Shown piece by piece: positions 7,453-14,600 of a DNA stretch of 37,820 nt; the first letter of the stretch is position 1, and each line of letters opens with the position of its first letter. The notes beneath the pieces are model-generated. The model saw only the letters and a list, made by a program, of their open reading frames with translations. It ran no database searches and was not told where the DNA came from. The stretch is taken from contig JAADHC010000069.1 in NCBI GenBank assembly GCA_013152085.1, positions 1 through 37,820 of the forward strand, read 5' to 3'. The translations under genes and the position numbers were made by a program. This DNA comes from Chlorobiota bacterium (GTDB lineage: Bacteria > Bacteroidota > Bacteroidia > Bacteroidales > VadinHA17).

Positions 7453-7474
7453 GCGGTTTTAACCGCCAAATTTA
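7453..7474 (-). promoter_or_regulatory. Promoter and palindrome upstream of the DUF5916 gene
   Basis: On the minus strand TAAATTTG (7474-7467) is an exact -7 box. It is directly followed by the palindrome GCGGTT-TT-AACCGC (7453-7466), a possible operator covering the transcription start. No clear -33 TTG is seen at 19-20 bp. Confidence 0.5.
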
Positions 7475-7541
7475 GCAAAGTTCATTTCCCGTAAACCATA
7501 CGGAAGTGCAAAAAACGGAAACCTTAATAAAAAGTAAGATT

Positions 7542-8198
7542 TTACCGTTTCAGGTTAACCAGAATCGAAAAGGCCTTTTCAATATCCCGTTCTGAAACAA
7601 CAATAGTAAATTCATTGGTAGTGGATATTACTTCGGTAATGGGAATCCCTTTCCAGGCCAGGTTTTTTAAAATGAAATAGTAAACTCCTGTAATCTCAGT
7701 GCTGTCCTCTGGCAACTGTAAGGTTATCGAGGCAAGATTTTCTTTTTTTGACAACAGAGTTTCCCCTGAGAATATCTTTTTCATGTATTCCCTGGCGGCA
7801 TTACTTATAACTATGGTGGTCTCACTGATCCCCCGCGAGAATGTGTAAAATATCCTGCGGTCCGTGCCAATGGTATGCAACAGGTTAAGCTGCTTTCGGA
7901 TCAGCGTGGGGGAATAAGCATAGGTGTAATCTTCGAGGTTGGAACGTGAGATAATATCCCCCAGTCGATGTACAAAATCCTTTATCCCGATGTTGATCTT
8001 CTTATAATAACCCGGAGCCATCCGGTTTATGGCCATTACCACAGCACCTGCTTTTACTTCATCACCATACTGTTGCTTAACTTCGGGAAGAATATTCCTT
8101 GCCAGGGCAGAAACATTTATCAGCCCGTCATTCAGGGCCTCTTCCAGAAACGGAGCACGGGAAATGATACCGGTAACAATTTCTGAAATGGTTGACAT
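7542..8198 (-). CDS. ACT-domain protein divergent from lysC, putative amino-acid-responsive regulator
   Basis: A 218-residue soluble protein. Residues of about 1-65 are helical and resemble a small helix-turn-helix-like module ('LNDGLINVSALARNILPEV', 'GAVVMAINRM'). The C-terminal third has the beta-alpha-beta pattern of ACT domains ('ITGVYYFILKNLAWKGIPIT', 'EFTIVVSERDIEKAFSILV'), as in the regulatory part of aspartate kinases. There is no kinase or other catalytic motif. It is transcribed away from lysC with 103 bp between the two starts, and a perfect inverted repeat covers its own -7 box. Established: ACT domains commonly bind amino acids. Inference: this protein senses lysine or another aspartate-family amino acid and controls lysC-lysA. 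No named family was recognised. Confidence 0.6.
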   Translation of the reverse strand: MSTISEIVTGIISRAPFLEEALNDGLINVSALARNILPEVKQQYGDEVKAGAVVMAINRMAPGYYKKINIGIKDFVHRLGDIISRSNLEDYTYAYSPTLIRKQLNLLHTIGTDRRIFYTFSRGISETTIVISNAAREYMKKIFSGETLLSKKENLASITLQLPEDSTEITGVYYFILKNLAWKGIPITEVISTTNEFTIVVSERDIEKAFSILVNLKR

Positions 8199-8205
8199 GA
8201 TGTTT

Positions 8206-8230
8206 AATATTTAACACAAAGTTAAATATT
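8206..8230. promoter_or_regulatory. Inverted repeat over the ACT-protein promoter
   Basis: AATATTTAAC (8206-8215) and GTTAAATATT (8221-8230) form a perfect 10-bp-arm inverted repeat with a 5-bp spacer. The minus-strand -7 box TAACTTTG (8224-8217), an exact TAnnTTTG match, lies across its centre. Binding here would repress the ACT-domain gene and could also influence lysC, whose box is 43 bp away. Confidence 0.65.
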
Positions 8231-8273
8231 TGTTTAATAAATGAAAAATATGATATCGTTAAAAGGATGAAGA

Positions 8274-8281
8274 TAGTTTTG
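8274..8281 (+). promoter_or_regulatory. -7 promoter box for lysC-lysA
   Basis: TAGTTTTG matches TAnnTTTG exactly and lies 20 bases before the lysC ATG. No good -33 TTG is visible at the usual spacing. Confidence 0.5.
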
Positions 8282-8301
8282 TATCGTAAAAGAAATGAAT
8301 A

Positions 8302-9636
8302 ATGAAAATATTAAAATTCGGAGGTACTTCGGTGGGTACACCTGGAGGAATGAAGATGCTGGAGAAGCTTGTGCCTGAAGACGGGCAGCACTGGATGGTG
8401 CTTTCTGCCCTGGCCGGGACTACGGATCGCCTGTTGGCTTTGGAAAAGGCCTGGATAAACGGGAACCACAAAGCCATGCTCCGGGAGATTGAAGTACTGG
8501 AAAAGAACTATGAGGAGTTTGTTTTTGAACTGTTTGATGACCCCCGCTTTTATAAAACAGGCAAGGCATTTATTGAACAAAAAATGGCAAGGGTCAGGAC
8601 ATTGGTTTCCGGGTCTTTTAATACATGGAAAGGAAAAATGCTGGTAGCTGAAGGTGAACTGATCTCAACCGGATTGTTTTACAGGTATATACGATCTGCA
8701 GATATTCCGGTGGTGTATGTCTGTGCGTCTGATTTAATTACAAAAAAGAGGGATGGAACCGTTGATATGGTACGGTTGCAGCGGCAGATCTCACTGGTAA
8801 TGTCACAACATCCCGAAGCCAGGATTTTTATCACCCAGGGGTTTATTTGCCGGGATCATGCCGGGAATATGGATAATCTTGGAAGAGGAGGCAGTGATTT
8901 TACGGCAACCTTGCTTGGAAATGTACTTGATGTGGATGAGATTCAGATATGGACTGATGTTGACGGGATGCATAATAACGATCCGAGGGTCGTTGAAGGC
9001 ACTGCGCCGGTTACGGAATTGTCATTTGATGAAGCTGACGAGCTTGCTTATTTCGGTGCCAAGGTATTGTATCCCCGGTGTGTGTTTCCGGCAAAGCAGA
9101 AAAACATCCCCATACGTATCAAGAATACCATAAATCCCGAGGCTCCGGGAACCGTGATTACACAACGGGCAGCAGGGAATAATATCAAGGCAGTGGCAGG
9201 AAAGGATGGGATCACCGCAATACGTATCCGTTCGGGCAGGATGTTAATGGCCTATGGGTTTCTGAAGAAGGTTTTTGAAATATTTGAAAAATATGAAACG
9301 CCCATAGATATGATCACCACATCCGAAGTTTCTGTATCTTTGTCCGTTGATGATGACTGTAATCTGGAGGCTATTGAAATGGAACTGAACGAGTTGGGTA
9401 GCGTTGAAGTGGAGCGCGATCAGTCTATTATTTGTGTGGTAGGTGATTTCATGGCCAGCCGGCGGGGTATGATCCGGCATGTATTGAATGCGTTGAAGGA
9501 TATTCCGCTTCGGATGGTTTCGTATGGTGGCAGTATGAACAATGTTTCCCTTCTGGTTTCATCAGCGGACAAGAAACCGGCCCTGGAGGCGTTGCATCAT
9601 TATTTTTTCATTAACCACGGGATTCATGTCAACTGA
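8302..9636 (+). CDS. lysC: Aspartate kinase (monofunctional)
   Basis: A 444-residue cytosolic enzyme phosphorylating L-aspartate, the first step to lysine, threonine, methionine and diaminopimelate. The N-terminal amino-acid-kinase domain shows 'MKILKFGGTSVG', 'LGRGGSDFTATLLG' and 'VDGMHNNDPRVV'. Two C-terminal ACT repeats follow from about residue 300 ('GITAIRIRSGRMLMAYGFLKK' region, then 'IICVVGDFMASRRGMIRHVL'). There is no homoserine dehydrogenase fusion, which many Bacteroidota also carry in a separate ThrA. The reading frame overlaps lysA by 11 bp, dedicating this isozyme to lysine/DAP synthesis. An ACT-domain protein is encoded divergently upstream. Confidence 0.95.
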   Translation: MKILKFGGTSVGTPGGMKMLEKLVPEDGQHWMVLSALAGTTDRLLALEKAWINGNHKAMLREIEVLEKNYEEFVFELFDDPRFYKTGKAFIEQKMARVRTLVSGSFNTWKGKMLVAEGELISTGLFYRYIRSADIPVVYVCASDLITKKRDGTVDMVRLQRQISLVMSQHPEARIFITQGFICRDHAGNMDNLGRGGSDFTATLLGNVLDVDEIQIWTDVDGMHNNDPRVVEGTAPVTELSFDEADELAYFGAKVLYPRCVFPAKQKNIPIRIKNTINPEAPGTVITQRAAGNNIKAVAGKDGITAIRIRSGRMLMAYGFLKKVFEIFEKYETPIDMITTSEVSVSLSVDDDCNLEAIEMELNELGSVEVERDQSIICVVGDFMASRRGMIRHVLNALKDIPLRMVSYGGSMNNVSLLVSSADKKPALEALHHYFFINHGIHVN

Positions 9637-10813
9637 GGAACAACTCGGCCTGTTTGCACAACTCGAAACGCCATTTTACTATTACAATATGGGATTATTG
9701 CGGGAAACCCTTGACGCATTAACAAAAGCAGCAGATCCTTTTGGTTACAAGGTATATTATGCCCTGAAGGCAAATGCTGATGACAGGATCTTAAAGATGG
9801 TAAGGGAGGCCGGGTTAGGTGCTGATTGTGTCAGTGGAAATGAAATCGGCAAAGCGCTGGAACAGGGTTTTAATCCCGGGGATATTGTATTTGCCGGCGT
9901 TGGTAAGACCGACCGGGAAATTATTCTCGGGTTATCTGCAGGGATCGGATGTTTTAATGTCGAATCGGAGGAAGAGTTGGATGTGATCATACAACTGGCC
10001 CGTGAAAAAAAGGCAGTTGCCCCTGTAGCCCTGCGCCTGAATCCGGGTGTGGATGCGCATACGCATAAGTTTATCACAACCGGTATGGTACAGAACAAAT
10101 TCGGGATCCTTCCTGAGAATCTTTCTGCTGTTTTGCATAAAGTGAAGGATACGGATCATATTCATTTTAAAGGAATTCATGTTCATATCGGCAGCCAGAT
10201 ACTGGATATGGCAGTATATGAAACCCTTTGCCATCGCTTAAATGATCTTTTACAGGTTGTTCGTAAAGAAGGGATGAATTGTGGGATGATTAACCTTGGC
10301 GGTGGGCTGGGCATAGATTATGAAAATCCTTCTGAATATCCTGTGGCAGATTTCGGTGGATTGTTTGAAACGGTGCACCGGAATTTACATGTTCTTCCCG
10401 GCCAGGAAGTACATTTTGAACTTGGACGTTCTGTTGTCGGTCAGATGGGGGACCTGATTACCCGTGTCCTTTACGTAAAACGACAGGGGGGGCAGCAATT
10501 TATCATTCTGGATGCCGGGATGACCGAACTGATCAGACCGGCACTTTACGGAGCTGCCCATAAAATTGAAAATCTTTCCTACAGGGAACGATCGGGTGAG
10601 AATCTGCCACTGGATCATTATGATATTGTCGGGCCGGTATGCGAAACCTCTGATACTTTTGCGCGGGATCTGCCTTTTCCCGCCACCTGCCGGGGAGATA
10701 TTATTACGATTCGCTCTGCCGGTGCTTATGCCCGGATGATGGCAAGTAAATATAACCTGCGTTCGATAGCCGGGGTGGTCTATTCAGATCTTCCGGGTAC
10801 TTTAACCACATGA
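9626..10813 (+). CDS. lysA: Diaminopimelate decarboxylase
   Basis: A 395-residue PLP enzyme (alanine-racemase fold) that decarboxylates meso-diaminopimelate to L-lysine. The PLP lysine is K48 in 'YKVYYALKAN'. Other hallmarks are 'HVHIGSQI', the glycine loop 'NLGGGLGIDYE', 'ELGRSVVGQMG' and the active-site Cys in 'GPVCETSDTFARD'. ATG 9626 is chosen over an upstream in-frame ATG at 9542 because it gives the normal family N-terminus ('EEQLGLFAQLETPFYYYN'); the longer version would be wholly within lysC. The start lies inside lysC, whose stop is at 9634-9636, indicating translational coupling. Confidence 0.95.
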   Translation: MSTEEQLGLFAQLETPFYYYNMGLLRETLDALTKAADPFGYKVYYALKANADDRILKMVREAGLGADCVSGNEIGKALEQGFNPGDIVFAGVGKTDREIILGLSAGIGCFNVESEEELDVIIQLAREKKAVAPVALRLNPGVDAHTHKFITTGMVQNKFGILPENLSAVLHKVKDTDHIHFKGIHVHIGSQILDMAVYETLCHRLNDLLQVVRKEGMNCGMINLGGGLGIDYENPSEYPVADFGGLFETVHRNLHVLPGQEVHFELGRSVVGQMGDLITRVLYVKRQGGQQFIILDAGMTELIRPALYGAAHKIENLSYRERSGENLPLDHYDIVGPVCETSDTFARDLPFPATCRGDIITIRSAGAYARMMASKYNLRSIAGVVYSDLPGTLTT

Positions 10814-10831
10814 TTTTTTATGTGTTTTTTT
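10807..10831 (+). terminator. Weak intrinsic terminator overlapping the lysA stop
   Basis: CACAT (10807-10811) pairs with ATGTG (10820-10824), followed by seven T (10825-10831). The stem is only five base pairs but is placed exactly at the lysA end and just before the trp promoter. Confidence 0.5.
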
Positions 10832-10859
10832 GCTTGTATGAAAAAAATCTTTACATTCG
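10830..10859 (+). promoter_or_regulatory. Promoter of the trp leader/trpB2 transcript
   Basis: TTG (10830-10832), 19 bases, then TACATTCG (10852-10859), one mismatch from TAnnTTTG. Transcription would begin shortly before the leader peptide start at 10879. Confidence 0.5.
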
Positions 10860-10878
10860 TTCCGTAAACAAGGATAAT

Positions 10879-10950
10879 ATGAATTATTCAAGGACATACT
10901 GGTGGTGGTGGCGTATAAAGATTTGCGCAGTAACCGGAATGTCCGAATAA
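10879..10950 (+). CDS. trpL: trp leader peptide (attenuator control peptide)
   Basis: A 23-codon ORF, ATG to TAA, containing 'YWWWWR': four consecutive Trp codons at 10900-10911 preceded by Tyr. Like other biosynthetic leader peptides its sequence is otherwise unimportant; its translation rate reports charged tRNA-Trp. The stop codon lies just beyond segment 2 of the attenuator, the correct place for a terminating ribosome to mask that segment and allow the terminator to form. It lies 98 bp upstream of a TrpB2 gene. Confidence 0.9.
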   Translation: MNYSRTYWWWWRIKICAVTGMSE

Positions 10951-11010
10951 CAATAAACAGAATTTTACCGAACCGGGACATGTTGGTTACAGCATGTCCC
11001 GGTTTTTTTT
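10892..11010 (+). promoter_or_regulatory. Ribosome-mediated trp transcription attenuator
   Basis: Four RNA segments can be read directly. Segment 1 (10892-10903, GGACATACTGGT) pairs with segment 2 (10933-10944, ACCGGAATGTCC) with one mismatch. Segment 2 extended (10930-10944) pairs with segment 3 (10976-10990) as 14 pairs, two of them G-U, and one mismatch: the antiterminator. Segment 3 (10971-10982, AACCGGGACATG) pairs perfectly with segment 4 (10993-11004), followed by a T run to 11010: the terminator. A ribosome stalled on the Trp codons at 10900-10911 blocks segment 1, so 2:3 forms and trpB2 is transcribed; with ample Trp, 3:4 forms. The downstream gene is trpB2 at 11049. Confidence 0.9.
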
Positions 11011-11048
11011 ATGGATCGATTTTTTATTCACCTCTAAATTTTATAAAA

Positions 11049-12416
11049 ATGTCATCAACAAAAGTTTTTTTAGACGAGAAGGAGATGCCGAAGCAGTGGT
11101 ATAATCTCATGGCAGATTTACCCAAACCGCCTCCGCCACCTTTAGGCCCTGACGGGAAACCTGTTACTCCCGAGATGCTGTCGGCTGTGTTTCCGATGAA
11201 CCTGATTGAGCAGGAAATGGCTACCGACCGTTGGATAGATATTCCGGAAGAGGTATTGCAACTTCTTTATCGCTGGAGACCGACGCCTTTGCAGCGTGCT
11301 GTAAACCTGGAAAAAGCACTGGGTACACCGGCAAAAATCTATTTTAAAAACGAAAGTGTATCGCCTGCGGGCAGCCATAAACCCAATACGGCAGTCGCGC
11401 AGGCATGGTATAATAAACAGGCGGGTGTGAAAAAAATTACTACCGAAACCGGTGCCGGCCAATGGGGGAGTGCCCTGGCTTTTGCATGCTCATTGCTTGG
11501 TCTTGAAGCTAAAGTATATATGGTGCGGATCAGTTTTGATCAGAAACCTTTCCGGAAAATGATGATGCAGACCTGGGGAGCTACGTGTGTTCCAAGCCCG
11601 AGTAATGAAACGCAGGCCGGAAGGGCTGTTTTGGAAAAATATCCCGACACACCCGGTAGTCTTGGGATTGCTATCAGTGAGGCCGTCGAAGAAGCTGTTT
11701 CCGATCCGACGGGAAAGACCAAATATTCTCTCGGGAGTGTACTGAATCATGTATTGTTACATCAAACGATTATCGGCCTGGAAACAAAAAAACAACTGGA
11801 GAAGATCAATGAAAAGAAAGTGGATGTGGTGATCGGGTGTGCCGGTGGCGGTTCAAATTTTGCCGGCCTGGCATTTCCGTTTGTCCTGGATAAAATCAAC
11901 GGGGCCGGGGTTGATATTATTCCTGTTGAACCGGCATCCTGCCCGACCATGACACGTGCTCCGTATCATTACGATTTTGGTGATAATGCCGGGATGACCC
12001 CGCTGCTGGCCATGCATACGCTGGGTCATGGTTTTATACCGCCTCCCATCCATGCCGGTGGCCTGCGTTATCACGGTATGGCACCGTTGATCAGCCACAT
12101 AATCAACCTGGGGTTGGTCTCTCCTTTGGCGCTGCATCAACTGGAATGTTATAAGGCGGCTATACTGTTTGCCAAAACCGAAGGTATTATTCCGGCACCG
12201 GAAACCAGCCATGCAATTGCTGCTACCATTCGTGAAGCCAAAAAAGCCAAAGAAGAGGGTAAGGAAAAAGTTATCCTTTTTAATTTTAGCGGGCACGGAC
12301 TGATGGACCTCGTTGGATATGATAAGTTCCTGCATGGAGAATTGAGCGATTATGCCCTTAAAGATGAAGAACTGAAAAAATATACCAGAGAGATAGAACA
12401 ATTTCCTACTCCCTGA
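11049..12416 (+). CDS. trpB: Tryptophan synthase beta chain, TrpB2 type
   Basis: A 455-residue PLP enzyme that condenses indole with L-serine to tryptophan. Length (TrpB1 is about 400) and the N-terminal extension with the proline-rich '[16 protein letters not shown]' mark the TrpB2 subgroup, which usually acts without, or with only weak contact to, TrpA. The PLP lysine is K111 in '[16 protein letters not shown]'; the phosphate loop is '[11 protein letters not shown]'; '[13 protein letters not shown]' and '[10 protein letters not shown]' are family motifs. ATG 11049 is chosen because longer readings run back through the attenuator. No trpA or other trp gene is next to it: it is a single gene under its own attenuator, consistent with indole salvage. 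Confidence 0.93.
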   Translation: MSSTKVFLDEKEMPKQWYNLMADLPKPPPPPLGPDGKPVTPEMLSAVFPMNLIEQEMATDRWIDIPEEVLQLLYRWRPTPLQRAVNLEKALGTPAKIYFKNESVSPAGSHKPNTAVAQAWYNKQAGVKKITTETGAGQWGSALAFACSLLGLEAKVYMVRISFDQKPFRKMMMQTWGATCVPSPSNETQAGRAVLEKYPDTPGSLGIAISEAVEEAVSDPTGKTKYSLGSVLNHVLLHQTIIGLETKKQLEKINEKKVDVVIGCAGGGSNFAGLAFPFVLDKINGAGVDIIPVEPASCPTMTRAPYHYDFGDNAGMTPLLAMHTLGHGFIPPPIHAGGLRYHGMAPLISHIINLGLVSPLALHQLECYKAAILFAKTEGIIPAPETSHAIAATIREAKKAKEEGKEKVILFNFSGHGLMDLVGYDKFLHGELSDYALKDEELKKYTREIEQFPTP

Positions 12417-12456
12417 TATTTTGGGTTTATAATTAATTGTGAAAGGAAGGTGAGTT

Positions 12457-12487
12457 AAAACCGGAAGTATCTGCTTCCGGTTTTTTT
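12457..12487 (+). terminator. Intrinsic terminator of trpB2
   Basis: AAAACCGGAAG (12457-12467) and CTTCCGGTTTT (12474-12484) form a perfect 11-bp stem with a 6-base loop, followed by T residues to 12487. Confidence 0.9.
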
Positions 12488-12557
12488 ATGCTGGTAAAAT
12501 CTCGAAAAGAAAAAAATCGTAACTTGGCAACAGATCATATCATAAATCCTCCCGGAG

Positions 12558-13439
12558 ATGAAAAATAAAGTTCGTAAAAGTATTCTGCTGATATTGATAT
12601 CCTTTACTGTTGTCTGGCTGGGGCATGCGGCCATTGAAACACTGTTTCTTCCCGGCCGGAGTTTCCTCCAGTGGTTTATAACAGATATAACCCTGTCCGA
12701 TCTTATCTTCAGATTGTTTTTCTTGATCGTGATTGCAGCCGTTATTCTGTCAATGTTACCCGGAAAGTTTGATCTTGATTTGATTGATATCAATATTCCC
12801 GATAAAATCCTTGAGGATGACGAATTCGGAAATGAAGCCTTTAAGCGCTTTATCCACACCCTTCGTACACATTTGAACAATATTGTAGGTTTTACCAATT
12901 TGTTACATGAAAAAGGCCTGGATGATAAGACTTCGAGAACCTATGTATCCTATCTTCAGATAAGTAAAAATGCATTAAATGTTGCTATGGATGACCTGAT
13001 TGCCATATATCACAAAGCCTCCAGGAAATCATCAGGCAAGCAGTGGGATTATATAAAAGATATCAACTGGTCGGGAAAACAGATTCTGATTGCAGAGGAC
13101 AATGCGATGAATTTCACCCTGCTTAAGAATATCCTCGATAAAACAAAAGTGGAAGTATTGTGGGCACGTAACGGACAGGAAGCGGTTGAGCTGGTTCAGC
13201 AACATCCTTCTATTTGTCTGGTGCTCATGGATATTATTATGCCGGTAATGGATGGTTTTGAAGCTACCCTGGAGATCAAAAAAATCAATCCCGGTCTTCC
13301 CGTTATTGCACAGACGGCCCATAGTATCGAAAATGAAAAAGAGACCATGGAGCAATATGGGTTCAGCGGGTTTCTGACCAAACCCATCTGGCATTACGAA
13401 CTGATTCTGAAAGCATCAAAATATCTGGATGATAAATAG
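12558..13439 (+). CDS. Membrane-anchored H-box/receiver protein lacking a kinase ATPase domain
   Basis: A 293-residue protein. Two membrane segments lie at residues of about 8-24 and 49-68. Residues of about 92-145 match the HisKA dimerisation helices: 'HTLRTHLNNIVGFTNLL' aligns with the canonical 'HEIRTPMNGILGFTNLL' of the hybrid kinase at 25437-30290, keeping the phospho-accepting His (H100). A HATPase_c domain should follow but is absent. Instead a receiver domain begins at about residue 173, with acidic pair E180/D181, phospho-acceptor D225 in 'VLMDIIMPVMDG', T253 and K275. It cannot autophosphorylate with ATP by itself; it may relay phosphate from another kinase, form mixed dimers or be a vestigial hybrid kinase. 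It stands alone between two operons; no partner or output domain is visible. Confidence 0.75.
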   Translation: MKNKVRKSILLILISFTVVWLGHAAIETLFLPGRSFLQWFITDITLSDLIFRLFFLIVIAAVILSMLPGKFDLDLIDINIPDKILEDDEFGNEAFKRFIHTLRTHLNNIVGFTNLLHEKGLDDKTSRTYVSYLQISKNALNVAMDDLIAIYHKASRKSSGKQWDYIKDINWSGKQILIAEDNAMNFTLLKNILDKTKVEVLWARNGQEAVELVQQHPSICLVLMDIIMPVMDGFEATLEIKKINPGLPVIAQTAHSIENEKETMEQYGFSGFLTKPIWHYELILKASKYLDDK

Positions 13440-13494
13440 AACTGACCATTTCCAAACGTTAGTCGATACCGTTTTTTATCAGTTTTTTCGATGA

Positions 13495-14595
13495 TTATCC
13501 GGCGGAGGTTTCATGGATGATTTCCTCCATCCTGTCCCGTTTCTTTTCCATTTCCCTGATAAGTTGAAACTGGACACGTGCTCTCTGGAGGTTATGGTTT
13601 GGCCGGTGTATCTTAAAATAAATATCCCCGTTAAGATGATCCGTTAAAAAACGTATCCCGATAATAAATGTCATTACCTGTGCCGAGAAAGCAAGGTGCC
13701 GGACTTCTTCTTCTGACAGAAAAGCGACGGTCTCCCTGAGAAACCCTTTGGCGAATGCTTCGAAGAAATCGATCCTGAAAGTGACTTTTTTCAGGTCCTG
13801 CTCATCTTCATCAGCCCCGTTGGCTGATGTACGTATGGCATCCCCGAAATCATAATGGATATACCCGGGCATAACCGTGTCAAGATCGATAACACACAAA
13901 CCATGGTCATATTCATCGAGGAGCACATTATTGAACTTTGTATCATTGTGTGTAATACGCAGGGGAATTTTTCCTTCGCTACCGAGACGCTGGATCCGCG
14001 TCATATCCTGACCGTGTGAATGTACAAACGCAATTTCCTCCGGGATATCTTTAGCCCGGTTTACAGAGTCAGATTGAAGTGCTTCGGAAAATTGCCTGAG
14101 GCGCAGTTGCATATCGTGAAATCCGGGAATGGTTTCGGTAAGCAGGGCCGGATCCAGGTCGGAAAGCCATTTTTCAAACTGCCCGAAGGTATGCCCGGCC
14201 TCAAAAGCCTGACTGGCATGCGAAACCCGGTTATAACTTTTATGATTTGAAATAAAAATATAACACCGCCAGTATCCGGTTTCCGGATGGAAAAAGTATG
14301 TTTTTCCTTTACGGGTGTTTATCAGGGTTAACGTTTGCCTGTCCGGGTTCGCTCCGGGTATTTTTTCCAGTTTACTGCGGATATGGCTTGTGACATATTC
14401 TATATTATGCTGTAATCCCGGTATATCTTTAAATACATAGTGATTGATACGCTGAAGAATATATTCATTTATTCCGGATCCTTTGGTAATGATTTTAAAA
14501 GTGTCGTTAATATGTCCCGAGCCGTAAGGCATTCCTTCCCTGAATATTCCCTGAGCGGAAAACTGATTGAAGATAAATCGAAGATCGGGAGTCAT
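13495..14595 (-). CDS. Aminoglycoside-phosphotransferase-fold kinase, N-acetylhexosamine 1-kinase-like
   Basis: A 366-residue cytosolic kinase, the size of NahK-type N-acetylhexosamine 1-kinases. The N-terminal lobe has 'GSGHINDTFKI' and 'YILQRINHYVFKD'. The C-lobe has the catalytic loop 'RITHNDTKFNNVLLDE' (catalytic Asp and metal-binding Asn) and the metal-binding 'CVIDLDTVMPGYIHYDFGD'. NahK enzymes phosphorylate GalNAc/GlcNAc at C1. Here the gene follows a sodium symporter by five bases and belongs with a GH109-type alpha-N-acetylgalactosaminidase, so phosphorylation of imported GalNAc or GlcNAc is a good inference. Related kinases of this fold have other sugar or choline substrates, so the exact substrate is unproven. 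Confidence 0.78.
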   Translation of the reverse strand: MTPDLRFIFNQFSAQGIFREGMPYGSGHINDTFKIITKGSGINEYILQRINHYVFKDIPGLQHNIEYVTSHIRSKLEKIPGANPDRQTLTLINTRKGKTYFFHPETGYWRCYIFISNHKSYNRVSHASQAFEAGHTFGQFEKWLSDLDPALLTETIPGFHDMQLRLRQFSEALQSDSVNRAKDIPEEIAFVHSHGQDMTRIQRLGSEGKIPLRITHNDTKFNNVLLDEYDHGLCVIDLDTVMPGYIHYDFGDAIRTSANGADEDEQDLKKVTFRIDFFEAFAKGFLRETVAFLSEEEVRHLAFSAQVMTFIIGIRFLTDHLNGDIYFKIHRPNHNLQRARVQFQLIREMEKKRDRMEEIIHETSAG

Positions 14596-14600
14596 TATGA

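Noticed and set aside
8199-8301. A lysine riboswitch upstream of lysC
   Set aside because: The gap is only 103 bp with a promoter box 20 bp from the start, too short for the riboswitch.
9542-9625. A longer N-terminus for LysA
   Set aside because: The extra 28 residues lie entirely within lysC in another frame and do not resemble LysA.
10902-11048. A longer N-terminus for TrpB2 starting near the leader peptide
   Set aside because: It would translate the attenuator stems in a third frame; ATG 11049 gives the family N-terminus.
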